Positions 17,201 to 22,222 of a stretch of DNA of 33,406 nucleotides are shown in pieces. Source of the stretch: a virus; IMG/VR virus record IMGVR_UViG_3300021389_000086, positions 1-33,406 of that record, one strand, 5' to 3'. A program made the position numbers and the translations under genes. Below the pieces are notes generated by a model that did no database searches, had not been told where the DNA came from, and was given only the letters and a program-made list of their open reading frames with translations. The first letter of the stretch is position 1. The number at the start of each line of letters is the position of its first letter.

Positions 17201-17784
17201 TCAAGGGACAGAAAGGTGAGGCTGGTACTTCAGTCAAAGGCCAGAAGGGTCAGACAGGATCAGCGGGTAATGATGGATCAGACGGTACTAAAGGACAGAA
17301 GGGTCAGACAGGTTCTTCTGGAACACCGGGTACTGGATTTACTCCTATGATTGGCGGAATTGACTCCAGTCAAACATTTACTACGGCTCAAACGCGTTGT
17401 AATATAAACAGAACTTTAGGTGGTGGTCAAGCGGGTACAAACGTAGATATTAGTTCTAATCAAATTACTATATCAGCAACGGGTACATATCTGTGTACTT
17501 ACTCTGTGACACTAAAGTCTAATTACAACAACCGTTCATGTGTAGGTTTCTACTTAAAGCAAGTGACAGGGGGTAGCACAAACCCAATAGGTTCAGCGGC
17601 AATTCAATACTTCCGTCATAATACTTATGGAGACTTCAGTACCCTTAGCGCATGTTTTATTTTCCAATCAACATCTGGTGATGCATATGAGTTGACTACA
17701 TCCAATGCTCTTGATGGTATTTGGAATCACTCAACGCAATCCGCAAGTGTATATAGAGGTATAATGGTTCAAAGATTAACATAA
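11296..17784 (+). CDS. Giant collagen-like fibre protein with repeated spacers and a C1q-like head
   Basis: 2162 residues. Residues 1-36 form a short non-collagen anchor. Gly-X-Y collagen (GDKGQKGIDGTKGDTGDKG style) fills about 37-305. Then twelve copies of a 46-residue spacer (DSWTSAVGPPSTPG ... YEWDGAQWVPTGNIQGP) alternate with collagen segments of about 65-68, 97-100 and 139-144 residues. A last collagen stretch ends near 2012, and a ~150-residue beta-rich head follows (GTYLCTYSVTLKSNYNNRSC, YFRHNTYGDFSTLSACFIFQ) that resembles a C1q/TNF jelly roll. Lysine is almost always in the Y position (X-Lys-Gly). Proline is nearly missing from the helix, and Lys-Gly-Glu/Asp pairs abound and probably stabilise it. 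It should form a trimeric virion fibre with the head as receptor binder. The likely modifying enzymes are encoded just downstream. Confidence 0.92.
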   Translation: MAEVEIIVIEAGGLVFDITLPPQTTAVITPGSVTQLVGAKGDKGQKGQKGEIGLKGSKGEIGVKGDTGSKGNTGDKGTTGDKGIQGDKGEVGAKGEEGAKGEIGVKGDTGAKGDTGDKGTSGDKGQKGIDGSKGEGGAKGNIGDKGTTGDKGITGDKGEAGDKGQKGIDGTKGDTGDKGTAGDKGQKGIDGTKGDTGDKGTAGEKGEKGIDGTKGDTGDKGITGDKGEAGAKGEKGIDGTKGDTGDKGTAGEKGEKGIDGTKGDTGDKGQKGIDGTKGDTGDKGTAGDKGEKGQKGQDGVKGQEGDSWTSAVGPPSTPGVNIGDQYLDTATGDVYEWDGAQWVPTGNIQGPAGGKGQKGIDGTKGDTGDKGTAGDKGEAGSKGEKGIDGTKGATGDKGTTGDKGEKGQKGIDGLKGEEGDSWTSAVGPPSTPGVNIGDQYLDTATGDVYEWDGAQWVPTGNIQGPAGGKGQKGIDGTKGDTGDKGTAGDKGTAGDKGQKGIDGTKGDTGDKGTTGDKGEKGQKGIDGLKGQEGDSWTSAVGPPSTPGTNVGDQYLDTATGDVYEWDGAQWVPTGNIQGPQGGKGQKGQDGTKGTTGDKGISGDKGEKGIDGTKGQKGEDGTKGTTGDKGEKGQKGIDGVKGQEGDSWTSAVGPPSTPGVNIGDQYLDTATGDVYEWDGAQWVPTGNIQGPAGGKGQKGEDGDKGEAGDKGTAGDKGEKGIDGTKGQKGIDGTKGTTGDKGDKGQKGQDGVKGQEGDSWTSAVGPPSTPGTNIGDQYLDTNTGDVYEWDGAQWVPTGNIQGPAGGKGEKGQKGQDGASVKGQKGEAGDKGQKGIDGTKGDKGIDGTKGTTGDKGEKGQKGQDGVKGQEGDSWTSAVGPPSTPGTNVGDQYLDTNTGDVYEWDGAQWVPTGNIQGPQGGKGEKGQKGQDGASVKGQKGEEGDKGSKGEKGIDGTKGTTGDKGQTGEKGVAGDKGAAGDKGQKGEDGTKGQKGEEGDKGQKGQKGEIGLKGQEGDSWTSAVGPPSTPGTNVGDQYLDTNTGDVYEWDGAQWVPTGNIQGPQGGKGQKGQDGASVKGQKGEEGDKGQKGQDGASVKGQKGEAGASVKGQKGEAGASVKGQKGEEGDKGQKGIDGTKGTTGDKGEKGEKGQKGEIGVKGQEGDSWTSAVGPPSSPGTNVGDQYLDTNTGDVYEWDGAQWVPTGNIQGPQGGKGQKGQDGASVKGQKGEAGDKGAQGASVKGQKGEAGDKGAQGASVKGQKGEAGDKGTAGDKGQKGEAGTKGQKGEAGDKGQKGQKGEIGVKGQEGDSWTSAVGPPSTSGTNVGDQYLDTATGDVYEWDGAQWVPTGNIQGPQGGKGEKGQKGIDGASVKGQKGEAGDKGQTGASVKGQKGEAGDKGATGASVKGQKGEAGDKGATGTAVKGQKGEDGTKGQKGQDGASVKGQKGEAGDKGAQGASVKGQKGEAGDKGAQGASVKGQKGEAGTKGQKGLEGDSWTSAVGPPSGSGTNVGDQYLDTATGDVYEWDGAQWVPTGNIQGPQGGKGQKGQDGASVKGQKGEAGDKGQKGQDGASVKGQKGEAGASVKGQKGEAGASVKGQKGEAGTKGATGTATKGQKGEAGTKGATGTATKGQKGEAGTKGATGTATKGQKGEVGDKGAAGASVKGQKGEAGTKGQKGEEGDNWTSAVGPPSGAGTNVGDQYLDTTTGDVYEWDGAQWVPTGNIQGPQGGKGQKGAAGAATKGQKGEAGTKGAAGDKGATGTSVKGQKGADGASVKGQKGEAGTKGATGTATKGQKGEAGTKGATGTATKGQKGEAGTKGATGTATKGQKGEAGTKGATGTATKGQKGEAGASVKGQKGEAGTKGQKGEEGDNWTSAVGPPSGAGTNVGDQYLDTTTGDVYEWDGAQWVPTGNIQGPSGASVKGQKGAAGASVKGQKGEQGVSVKGQKGEQGVSVKGQKGEAGASVKGQKGEAGASVKGQKGEAGTSVKGQKGQTGSAGNDGSDGTKGQKGQTGSSGTPGTGFTPMIGGIDSSQTFTTAQTRCNINRTLGGGQAGTNVDISSNQITISATGTYLCTYSVTLKSNYNNRSCVGFYLKQVTGGSTNPIGSAAIQYFRHNTYGDFSTLSACFIFQSTSGDAYELTTSNALDGIWNHSTQSASVYRGIMVQRLT
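16081..16233 (+). repeat. Three tandem 51-base repeats in the collagen gene
   Basis: Units start at 16081, 16132 and 16183. Each encodes a 17-residue unit GTKGATGTATKGQKGEA (last unit ends GEV). Units differ by a few synonymous bases (accggtactgcc / actggtaccgct / accggtactgct). Confidence 0.9.
16618..16821 (+). repeat. Four tandem 51-base repeats in the collagen gene
   Basis: Units start at 16618, 16669, 16720 and 16771 and encode the same 17-residue unit as the array at 16081. The two arrays lie in consecutive modules, and the later one has one unit more. This fits expansion by slippage or unequal recombination. Confidence 0.9.
17335..17781 (+). other. C1q/TNF-like head domain of the collagen fibre
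   Basis: This stretch encodes about 150 residues after the last Gly-X-Y repeat. It has the alternating hydrophobic pattern of a jelly roll: FTPMIGGIDSSQTFTTAQ, then ITISATGTYLCTYSVTLKSN, SCVGFYLKQVTGGSTNPIGS, LSACFIFQSTSGDAYELTTS, and a final SVYRGIMVQRLT strand. C1q and BclA-type proteins have the same order of collagen stalk plus trimeric head. The jelly-roll identity is inferred from pattern. Its role would be trimer nucleation and receptor binding. Confidence 0.6.
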
Positions 17785-17785
17785 T

Positions 17786-17983
17786 ATGGCGGTTCAAGAA
17801 AGTTTCTACATACAAAATGCAGACAATACAGCGAATTTAAAAACCGATGGATCATGGGAAAGGACTGATGATAACTTCGATGAGTTTCGTTCGTTCTCAA
17901 CAAAGGCAGAAGCGCTTGCATACATAGATAATATACCCGACGGGGCATATGTGATATACAGTAGAATTGTAAAGACCAGTTAG
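17786..17983 (+). CDS. Hypothetical protein, 65 residues
   Basis: Unrecognised small soluble protein (MAVQESFYIQNADNTANLKT ... YIDNIPDGAYVIYSRIVKTS). It looks like a compact alpha/beta fold with no cysteine and no membrane segment. It starts one base after the collagen gene stop, with the same TAATATGG junction that joins the portal to the 10879 gene. It sits between the fibre and its presumed modifying enzyme, so a fibre chaperone, fibre-tip partner or enzyme cofactor protein are possibilities, none shown by the sequence. Confidence 0.6.
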   Translation: MAVQESFYIQNADNTANLKTDGSWERTDDNFDEFRSFSTKAEALAYIDNIPDGAYVIYSRIVKTS

Positions 17984-18030
17984 ATAATGTATCTTTAGTG
18001 ATGCAATAGTTAATTTAATTGTATCAACAA

Positions 18031-20283
18031 ATGGTCATTGTATTCCACGCAGGATATTATGCAAGTGCCTGGAACCCCTATTATAACTCAGAAGGAATAG
18101 GAGGAACCGAGCAATGTATAATGGGGTTATCAAGGTCACTGGCTATACAAGGGCATAGTGTTTTTGTAGTAGGCCAGGTCAAGCCTGTTTCTGATAAATA
18201 CCCCAACAGCGGATCCCTTAATTATGTAGATCTAAAAAACATAAGTGAGATCCCAGAGATAGATATACTTATCGGTGTATCATATATCCACTACTTAAAA
18301 TACTATAATCTAAAGCCACAGACTAAGAAGATATTCTGGTTACACAATGAACATCCTCACTATTGGTACAAGGGCCAGCGTATGTCTGACGCAGATATAA
18401 AAGATGCTTATCTAAACACGGACACAATTGTTTGTCTTACCAATTGGCATAAAGAATACTTTATAAAGAATGAAGCCCCGGATCATTTATCAGTAGATAA
18501 AGTAGAGGTGATTGGCAATGGCCTTGATACATCGCTGTTTGAGCCTGTCATCACTAAGAAAAAAGATTCTTACATATACACATCTCATCCAGAACGAGGA
18601 CTTGATGCAGTAATCAGTGATATTGAAAAAGGATACCTTGATGGGACTCTCGATATATGTACACCTGCTTATGGTTTGGAGTACTACAATAAAAACTTTT
18701 CCGAGCGTGTATCTAAATTAGAAGGTGTTACTTTTCATGGTAGTCTCTCTAATAAAGAGTTGTATAAACTAATGTCTAAGTGTGAGAGTTGGTATTACCC
18801 TACTACATACAATGAAACTTATTGTTTAACAGCGATTGAAATGTTGGGACACCATGTAAGACCTTTGGTCAATCCTATTGCTGGGCTTAAAGAAACTTTA
18901 AATAAGTTTAGCAAACATATAACAGATTGGTCTAAGGTTGATGAATACGTTAACTCTCGTGACTGGAAGTTAGTAGCAAAAGAATGGGAAATTTTATTTA
19001 ATAAAAAGGAAAGCCTTATGATTCAAAAAGTCTATGTAATATCTATGGACACCTCTGACAAAAAGTTAAAAGAGTATACAGGTAGACTAAAGGAAGCGGG
19101 TATTGATTGTGACGTAGTGATAGTGCCAGGTGTAGACGCAAGATCTTTTAAAGATTATAAATGGTCTCCACATGATTCATGGGCTATGAACAGTGATAAT
19201 AAATGGTGGAACCAACCGGTAACAGTCGGTGAGATGGGCTGTGGTTTAGCACATTTAAATACCTGGAAGAAAATTGTAGAGGATCAAACAGAGATTGCTT
19301 TAATATGTGAGGAAGATTTCTTCTTTAAAGGCAAGATAGATTATTCAATTATTCCTGATCCAAGTACATGGGACATGCTTTACTTAGGGCGCAGAGCAAT
19401 GGCTCCAGATAGAGATGATTACGGGGATATTGTAGTCCCTGGATACTCTTATAACTTGCATGCGTATATGGTTACCCAGGCAGGTGCATTATCTTTTACT
19501 CAGCATAACTTCCAGGAGTATATAACAGCGGCAGATGAATTTATTCCTGCTACTTATTGTGTCCATCCAAGAGGTGATTGGGACTGGGTAACAAGAGATA
19601 CTCGTGCACTTGCGCTAAAAGAAGATATTGCTTTTCAGTCATCTAATGACAACACAAGTAGAACCCAGTCTACTGTTCACGAAGAGATTTTTAAATCTGG
19701 CAAATGGCCTGAATGGGTTGATAAATGGATTCATCCTGCTGCTAAGACAAAGGCTTGGGACATGATATTTGAAGAGCCTATACAAGATGTTATATCATAT
19801 CCTTTGTTTACAGAAGAGTTTTGCAAATTGCTTATAGATGAGGCAGAGCAGAAGGCTTTATGGCAAACTAAAAGACATGAATTTTATCCAACAGTGGATA
19901 CATTAATATCTTCATTTGGGTACGACGAAATATACAAGCGTGTTCTAAAAGAGTTTGTTTTTCCGGCGGCGATAACCAGGTGGCACCTTCACGGTAAAGC
20001 ATGGATAAATATGGATAGTGAAAACTTCATGATTAAATACACTACAGATACACAGGGTCACTTAGATCTGCATCATGACAACGCTGTTATTAGTTCGGTG
20101 CTAACTTTAAACAAAGACTATACAGGGGGAGGTACATATTTCTATAATCAAAAACAAACACACGTAGGAGATGTGGGGCATATTGCTGTTCATCCTGGGC
20201 AAGTAACACATAGGCATGGTGGAAGACCAGTACACAGTGGTAAGAGATATATACTTGTCTCGTTTTGTAATAAACAAAACTAA
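18031..20283 (+). CDS. GT-B glycosyltransferase / GT25 galactosyltransferase / lysyl hydroxylase fusion
   Basis: A three-domain, 750-residue enzyme. Residues 1-325 form a GT4-like GT-B transferase: GIGGTEQCIMGLSRSLAIQG, IGNGLD, then E262-x7-E270 in NETYCLTAIE. Residues 330-575 match GT25 (procollagen galactosyltransferase, COLGALT-like): GEMGCGLAHLNTW (400-412), CEED (426-429), DEFIPATYCVHP (502-513). Residues ~590-750 match the PLOD lysyl-hydroxylase catalytic domain: FMIKY, H681-H-D683, DYTGGGTYF, HPGQVTHRHGG with distal H727, GKRYILVSF with 2OG-binding R739. Known animal PLOD3 and mimivirus L230 also join collagen glycosylation to lysyl hydroxylation. It probably hydroxylates and glycosylates lysines of the collagen fibre encoded upstream; this pairing is inferred. 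I start at ATG 18031; a TTG 12 bases earlier is less likely. Confidence 0.85.
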   Translation: MVIVFHAGYYASAWNPYYNSEGIGGTEQCIMGLSRSLAIQGHSVFVVGQVKPVSDKYPNSGSLNYVDLKNISEIPEIDILIGVSYIHYLKYYNLKPQTKKIFWLHNEHPHYWYKGQRMSDADIKDAYLNTDTIVCLTNWHKEYFIKNEAPDHLSVDKVEVIGNGLDTSLFEPVITKKKDSYIYTSHPERGLDAVISDIEKGYLDGTLDICTPAYGLEYYNKNFSERVSKLEGVTFHGSLSNKELYKLMSKCESWYYPTTYNETYCLTAIEMLGHHVRPLVNPIAGLKETLNKFSKHITDWSKVDEYVNSRDWKLVAKEWEILFNKKESLMIQKVYVISMDTSDKKLKEYTGRLKEAGIDCDVVIVPGVDARSFKDYKWSPHDSWAMNSDNKWWNQPVTVGEMGCGLAHLNTWKKIVEDQTEIALICEEDFFFKGKIDYSIIPDPSTWDMLYLGRRAMAPDRDDYGDIVVPGYSYNLHAYMVTQAGALSFTQHNFQEYITAADEFIPATYCVHPRGDWDWVTRDTRALALKEDIAFQSSNDNTSRTQSTVHEEIFKSGKWPEWVDKWIHPAAKTKAWDMIFEEPIQDVISYPLFTEEFCKLLIDEAEQKALWQTKRHEFYPTVDTLISSFGYDEIYKRVLKEFVFPAAITRWHLHGKAWINMDSENFMIKYTTDTQGHLDLHHDNAVISSVLTLNKDYTGGGTYFYNQKQTHVGDVGHIAVHPGQVTHRHGGRPVHSGKRYILVSFCNKQN

Positions 20284-20870
20284 TGGTATATCATAATCAT
20301 AAATTAGTTTTCATAGCAGTACCAAAGTGTATGACAACTTCGATCCACAGAGAATTGAGGACTCAAGAAGAGATTGATAACAGACATGGTCATAAGCATT
20401 ACACATTCTTTGACCTAACAGAGGAATACAGCAATAAAATGCTTTCTGAATATACATCCTTTACTATTGTACGTAACCCCTATGATCGAATATGGTCCGC
20501 GTGGAAACATAATTTTTTAAGACAGCAGACTATAGAGGAGCCAAACATGATTGAAAGGTTTCAAGATTATATTAAAACAGATTTGCTACTACAATTTAAG
20601 AAAGATGATTATGACCGTATACATTTTGTACCACAGGTAGACTTCTTGTATCTAATGCGGAGGCACAAACTTGTAGATCATATTTTTAAATACGAGACAT
20701 TTGCTAATGATTGGTTACTGTTCAGGGAGAATCATAACAAGAAACTACCAGAGAAATTTGTCCGCGTAAACTATACAGCGAAAACAGATCAAGATCCATA
20801 CGACAATGAATCAAGAGAGATTATAAAAAAAATATATGAAGACGATTTCAGACTCTTTAATTATTTATAA
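20283..20870 (+). CDS. PAPS-dependent sulfotransferase (carbohydrate type)
   Basis: 195 residues with both cofactor motifs of sulfotransferases. The 5'-phosphosulfate loop is VFIAVPKCMTTS at 9-20 (K15), and the 3'-phosphate-binding motif is FTIVRNPYDRIWSAW at 60-74 (R64, S72). VPQVDFLY follows downstream. This is the layout of the Sulfotransfer_2-type Golgi carbohydrate sulfotransferases, which move sulfate from PAPS to sugar hydroxyls. The start overlaps the stop of the glycosyltransferase/hydroxylase gene (TAATG), so the two are made together. The simplest reading is sulfation of sugars placed on the collagen fibre. It has no signal peptide or membrane anchor, as expected for action in the bacterial cytoplasm. 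PAPS would come from the host. Confidence 0.85.
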   Translation: MVYHNHKLVFIAVPKCMTTSIHRELRTQEEIDNRHGHKHYTFFDLTEEYSNKMLSEYTSFTIVRNPYDRIWSAWKHNFLRQQTIEEPNMIERFQDYIKTDLLLQFKKDDYDRIHFVPQVDFLYLMRRHKLVDHIFKYETFANDWLLFRENHNKKLPEKFVRVNYTAKTDQDPYDNESREIIKKIYEDDFRLFNYL

Positions 20871-20872
20871 AA

Positions 20873-21016
20873 ATGAGACACTTCTTAGATCTAACTACAG
20901 ATCAATTAAAATTATTACATGAGATGATTTCTTCTCGTCGTCTTGAAAGTAATGAGGTTTTAGAACTTATTGAGAAAATTGAGATACACCTCGCTATACC
21001 CGGCATAAAACGATAA
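20873..21016 (+). CDS. Hypothetical small protein, 47 residues
   Basis: A short open frame (MRHFLDLTTDQLKLLHEMIS ... EIHLAIPGIKR) starting two bases after the sulfotransferase stop. It reads as two amphipathic helices, with a Leu/Ile pattern suited to a small helical hairpin. Tight spacing and an unbroken sensible composition support it as real, but it is short and unrecognised. It would be the last gene of the fibre-modification operon; the next promoter lies just after it. Confidence 0.5.
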   Translation: MRHFLDLTTDQLKLLHEMISSRRLESNEVLELIEKIEIHLAIPGIKR

Positions 21017-21020
21017 TACT

Positions 21021-21029
21021 TATATTTGC
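21021..21029 (+). promoter_or_regulatory. TAnnTTTGC promoter, leaderless
   Basis: TATATTTGC is followed by only three bases before the ATG at 21033, so the mRNA should begin at or next to the start codon. It drives the small basic protein cluster. Confidence 0.6.
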
Positions 21030-21032
21030 TTT

Positions 21033-21326
21033 ATGGCAGAAAGTAAGTACGGCAACATACTAAAACGATATAGACTCAAGGGTTTTAATCAACCTAAGCG
21101 GACTCCAGATCATCCTAAAAAGTCACATATTGTAGCGGCTAAAGAAGGCGACAAGGTTAAGATTATTCGCTTTGGAGAGCAAGGAGCATCAACAGCGGGT
21201 AAGCCAAAGGCAGGTGAATCTGACAAGATGAAAAAGAAACGTGCTTCCTTTAAAGCCCGTCACGCCAAGAACATTAAGAAGGGTAAATTCTCTGCTGCGT
21301 ACTGGGCCAATAAAGTAAAGTGGTAA
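21033..21326 (+). CDS. Conserved small basic phage protein, 97 residues
   Basis: The protein has two parts: KGFNQPKRTPDHPKKSHIVA then GDKVKIIRFGEQGASTAGK, and a C-terminal block RASFKARHAKNIKKGKFSAA followed by YWANKVKW. I recognise the 'KaRH...saaYWan+v.W' block as a widespread small protein of marine phages and some bacteria, with no firm function. Its high Lys/Arg content suggests nucleic-acid contact or virion interior, but this is not shown. It overlaps the next start by one base (TAATG). Confidence 0.75.
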   Translation: MAESKYGNILKRYRLKGFNQPKRTPDHPKKSHIVAAKEGDKVKIIRFGEQGASTAGKPKAGESDKMKKKRASFKARHAKNIKKGKFSAAYWANKVKW

Positions 21327-21508
21327 TGGCTAAGAAGTACAAATCAAAAGTAAATCAATCAGGAAACTATACTAAGCCAGGGATGCGTAAGCGTTTGTTT
21401 AAAAGAATTATGGCTGGTACTAAAGGTGGTAAAGCAGGGCAGTGGTCTGCTCGTAAAGCACAGATGTTAGCGAAAGCCTATAAAGCCGCAGGGGGCGGAT
21501 ACAAATAA
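21326..21508 (+). CDS. Small basic protein, resembles DUF5872
   Basis: 60 residues from ATG 21326: MAKKYKSKVNQSGNYTKPGM then RKRLFKRIMAGTKGGKAGQW and SARKAQMLAKAYKAAGGGYK. The 'YT.pgmR..l...i.aGtKGG..GQWSARKAQ.la..Y..aGGGY' block is a conserved motif I associate with DUF5872, found in phages and large viruses; the function is unknown. A GTG-started version from 21320 adds two residues but loses the TAATG overlap with the previous stop, so I prefer 21326. The stop again overlaps the next start. Confidence 0.75.
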   Translation: MAKKYKSKVNQSGNYTKPGMRKRLFKRIMAGTKGGKAGQWSARKAQMLAKAYKAAGGGYK

Positions 21509-21753
21509 TGCCAGGTTTAAAAAAAGCACAAGAGTCCCTAAGAAAATGGACTAAACAAAAGTGGCGTACTAAATCAGGTAAGGCCTCATCTAAGACAGGA
21601 GAGCGTTACCTACCTACAGCGGCAATTGCTGCGCTTTCAGATGAAGAATATAATGCTACTTCAAGAGCGAAAAGGGAGGGTACAAAAGAAGGAAAGCAAT
21701 ATGTTCCTCAACCCAAAGCCGTTAAAAAGAAGACTAAGGTTTACCGAGCATAG
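21508..21753 (+). CDS. Conserved small basic phage protein, 81 residues
   Basis: MPGLKKAQESLRKWTKQKWR, then TKSGKASSKTGERYLPTAAI and ALSDEEYNATSRAKREGTKE GKQ. The 'SLrkWtkqkWrTkSGk.SskTGeRYLP..Ai.aLs..eY.aT.rAKr.GtkeGKQ' pattern is common in marine phage genomes and often travels with the two preceding proteins. Function is unknown. It is translationally coupled to its upstream neighbour. Its last 20 bases overlap a convergent small open frame. Confidence 0.75.
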   Translation: MPGLKKAQESLRKWTKQKWRTKSGKASSKTGERYLPTAAIAALSDEEYNATSRAKREGTKEGKQYVPQPKAVKKKTKVYRA

Positions 21754-21892
21754 ACACACAACGATCTATAATCTTAGCGTATAACTCAGACTTTTCTTTT
21801 GTTCTCATCATGTTGCTTGCAGCGTAGTCAGCAATATTTGTCAACACACATTTACTTTCAACACTGATGTTTGTTTCGTAATTTGTTTTCAT
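21734..21892 (-). CDS. Putative small leftward protein, 52 residues
   Basis: A minus-strand frame from ATG 21892 to TAG 21736-21734 encodes MKTNYETNISVESKCVLTNI ADYAASNMMRTKEKSELYAK IIDRCVSMLGKP. It is the only frame filling the gap between 21753 and 21959. It has a natural-looking helical sequence, and an A-rich start fits the style of this genome. No clean TAnnTTTG box precedes it; the nearest is TAAGTTTA. Unrecognised. It would be a rare leftward gene in this half of the window. Confidence 0.45.
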   Translation of the reverse strand: MKTNYETNISVESKCVLTNIADYAASNMMRTKEKSELYAKIIDRCVSMLGKP

Positions 21893-21931
21893 GATATGAA
21901 TTTCAGTTCCTTAAACTTACATAACATTACT

Positions 21932-21940
21932 TAAATTTGC
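21932..21940 (+). promoter_or_regulatory. TAnnTTTGC promoter
   Basis: TAAATTTGC ends 18 bases before the ATG at 21959. Confidence 0.6.
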
Positions 21941-21958
21941 AATACTAATCTTATTGAC

Positions 21959-22201
21959 ATGGATGATCGACTAATGAAAATGTACAAAAGTGGGGGACTA
22001 CTCAAGGCTCTACTTAAAGACCCAAGCCAAAGAGAGATGGCTCGCAAGATGCTTGACTCTAACAGCGACTCAGTTGTTGATGGTAACGCTGGAAGAGGTG
22101 GTACTAAGAAGTATAAAGCAGGTGGTAAAGCAGAGAAAGCAACAATGACAATGCTTGGTGCTAAAGCAGGATTTAATCCAGGAGCAAAGGATACTTACTA
22201 A
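21959..22201 (+). CDS. Small conserved-type phage protein, 80 residues
   Basis: MDDRLMKMYKSGGLLKALLK opens the protein, followed by DPSQREMARKML and a Gly/Lys-rich tail (GGTKKYKAGGKAEKATM). 'Y..GGLLKaLLKDP.QR.MA..ML' is a pattern I know from small marine phage proteins near capsid genes; the function is unknown. It is a single-gene transcript, with its own promoter at 21932 and a strong terminator 21 bases after the stop, so it may need separate dosage from its neighbours. Confidence 0.65.
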   Translation: MDDRLMKMYKSGGLLKALLKDPSQREMARKMLDSNSDSVVDGNAGRGGTKKYKAGGKAEKATMTMLGAKAGFNPGAKDTY

Positions 22202-22222
22202 ACACCGCTTACACTATATATA

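Noticed and set aside
11397-17350. Many long open frames on both strands overlapping the collagen gene
   Set aside because: They come from the Gly-X-Y periodicity (GGN codons every nine bases), which removes stops in other frames. Their translations are low-complexity (Ser-Phe-Ile or Pro-Leu-Ser-Pro repeats) and follow the collagen repeat exactly.
17990-17997. TATCTTTA before the glycosyltransferase gene
   Set aside because: It lacks the final G of TAnnTTTG, so I do not call a promoter. The gene can be read through from upstream.
18019-18030. TTG start 12 bases before the fusion-enzyme ATG
   Set aside because: ATG 18031 begins MVIVFHAGYY, the typical first beta strand of a GT-B enzyme. The four extra residues have no support.
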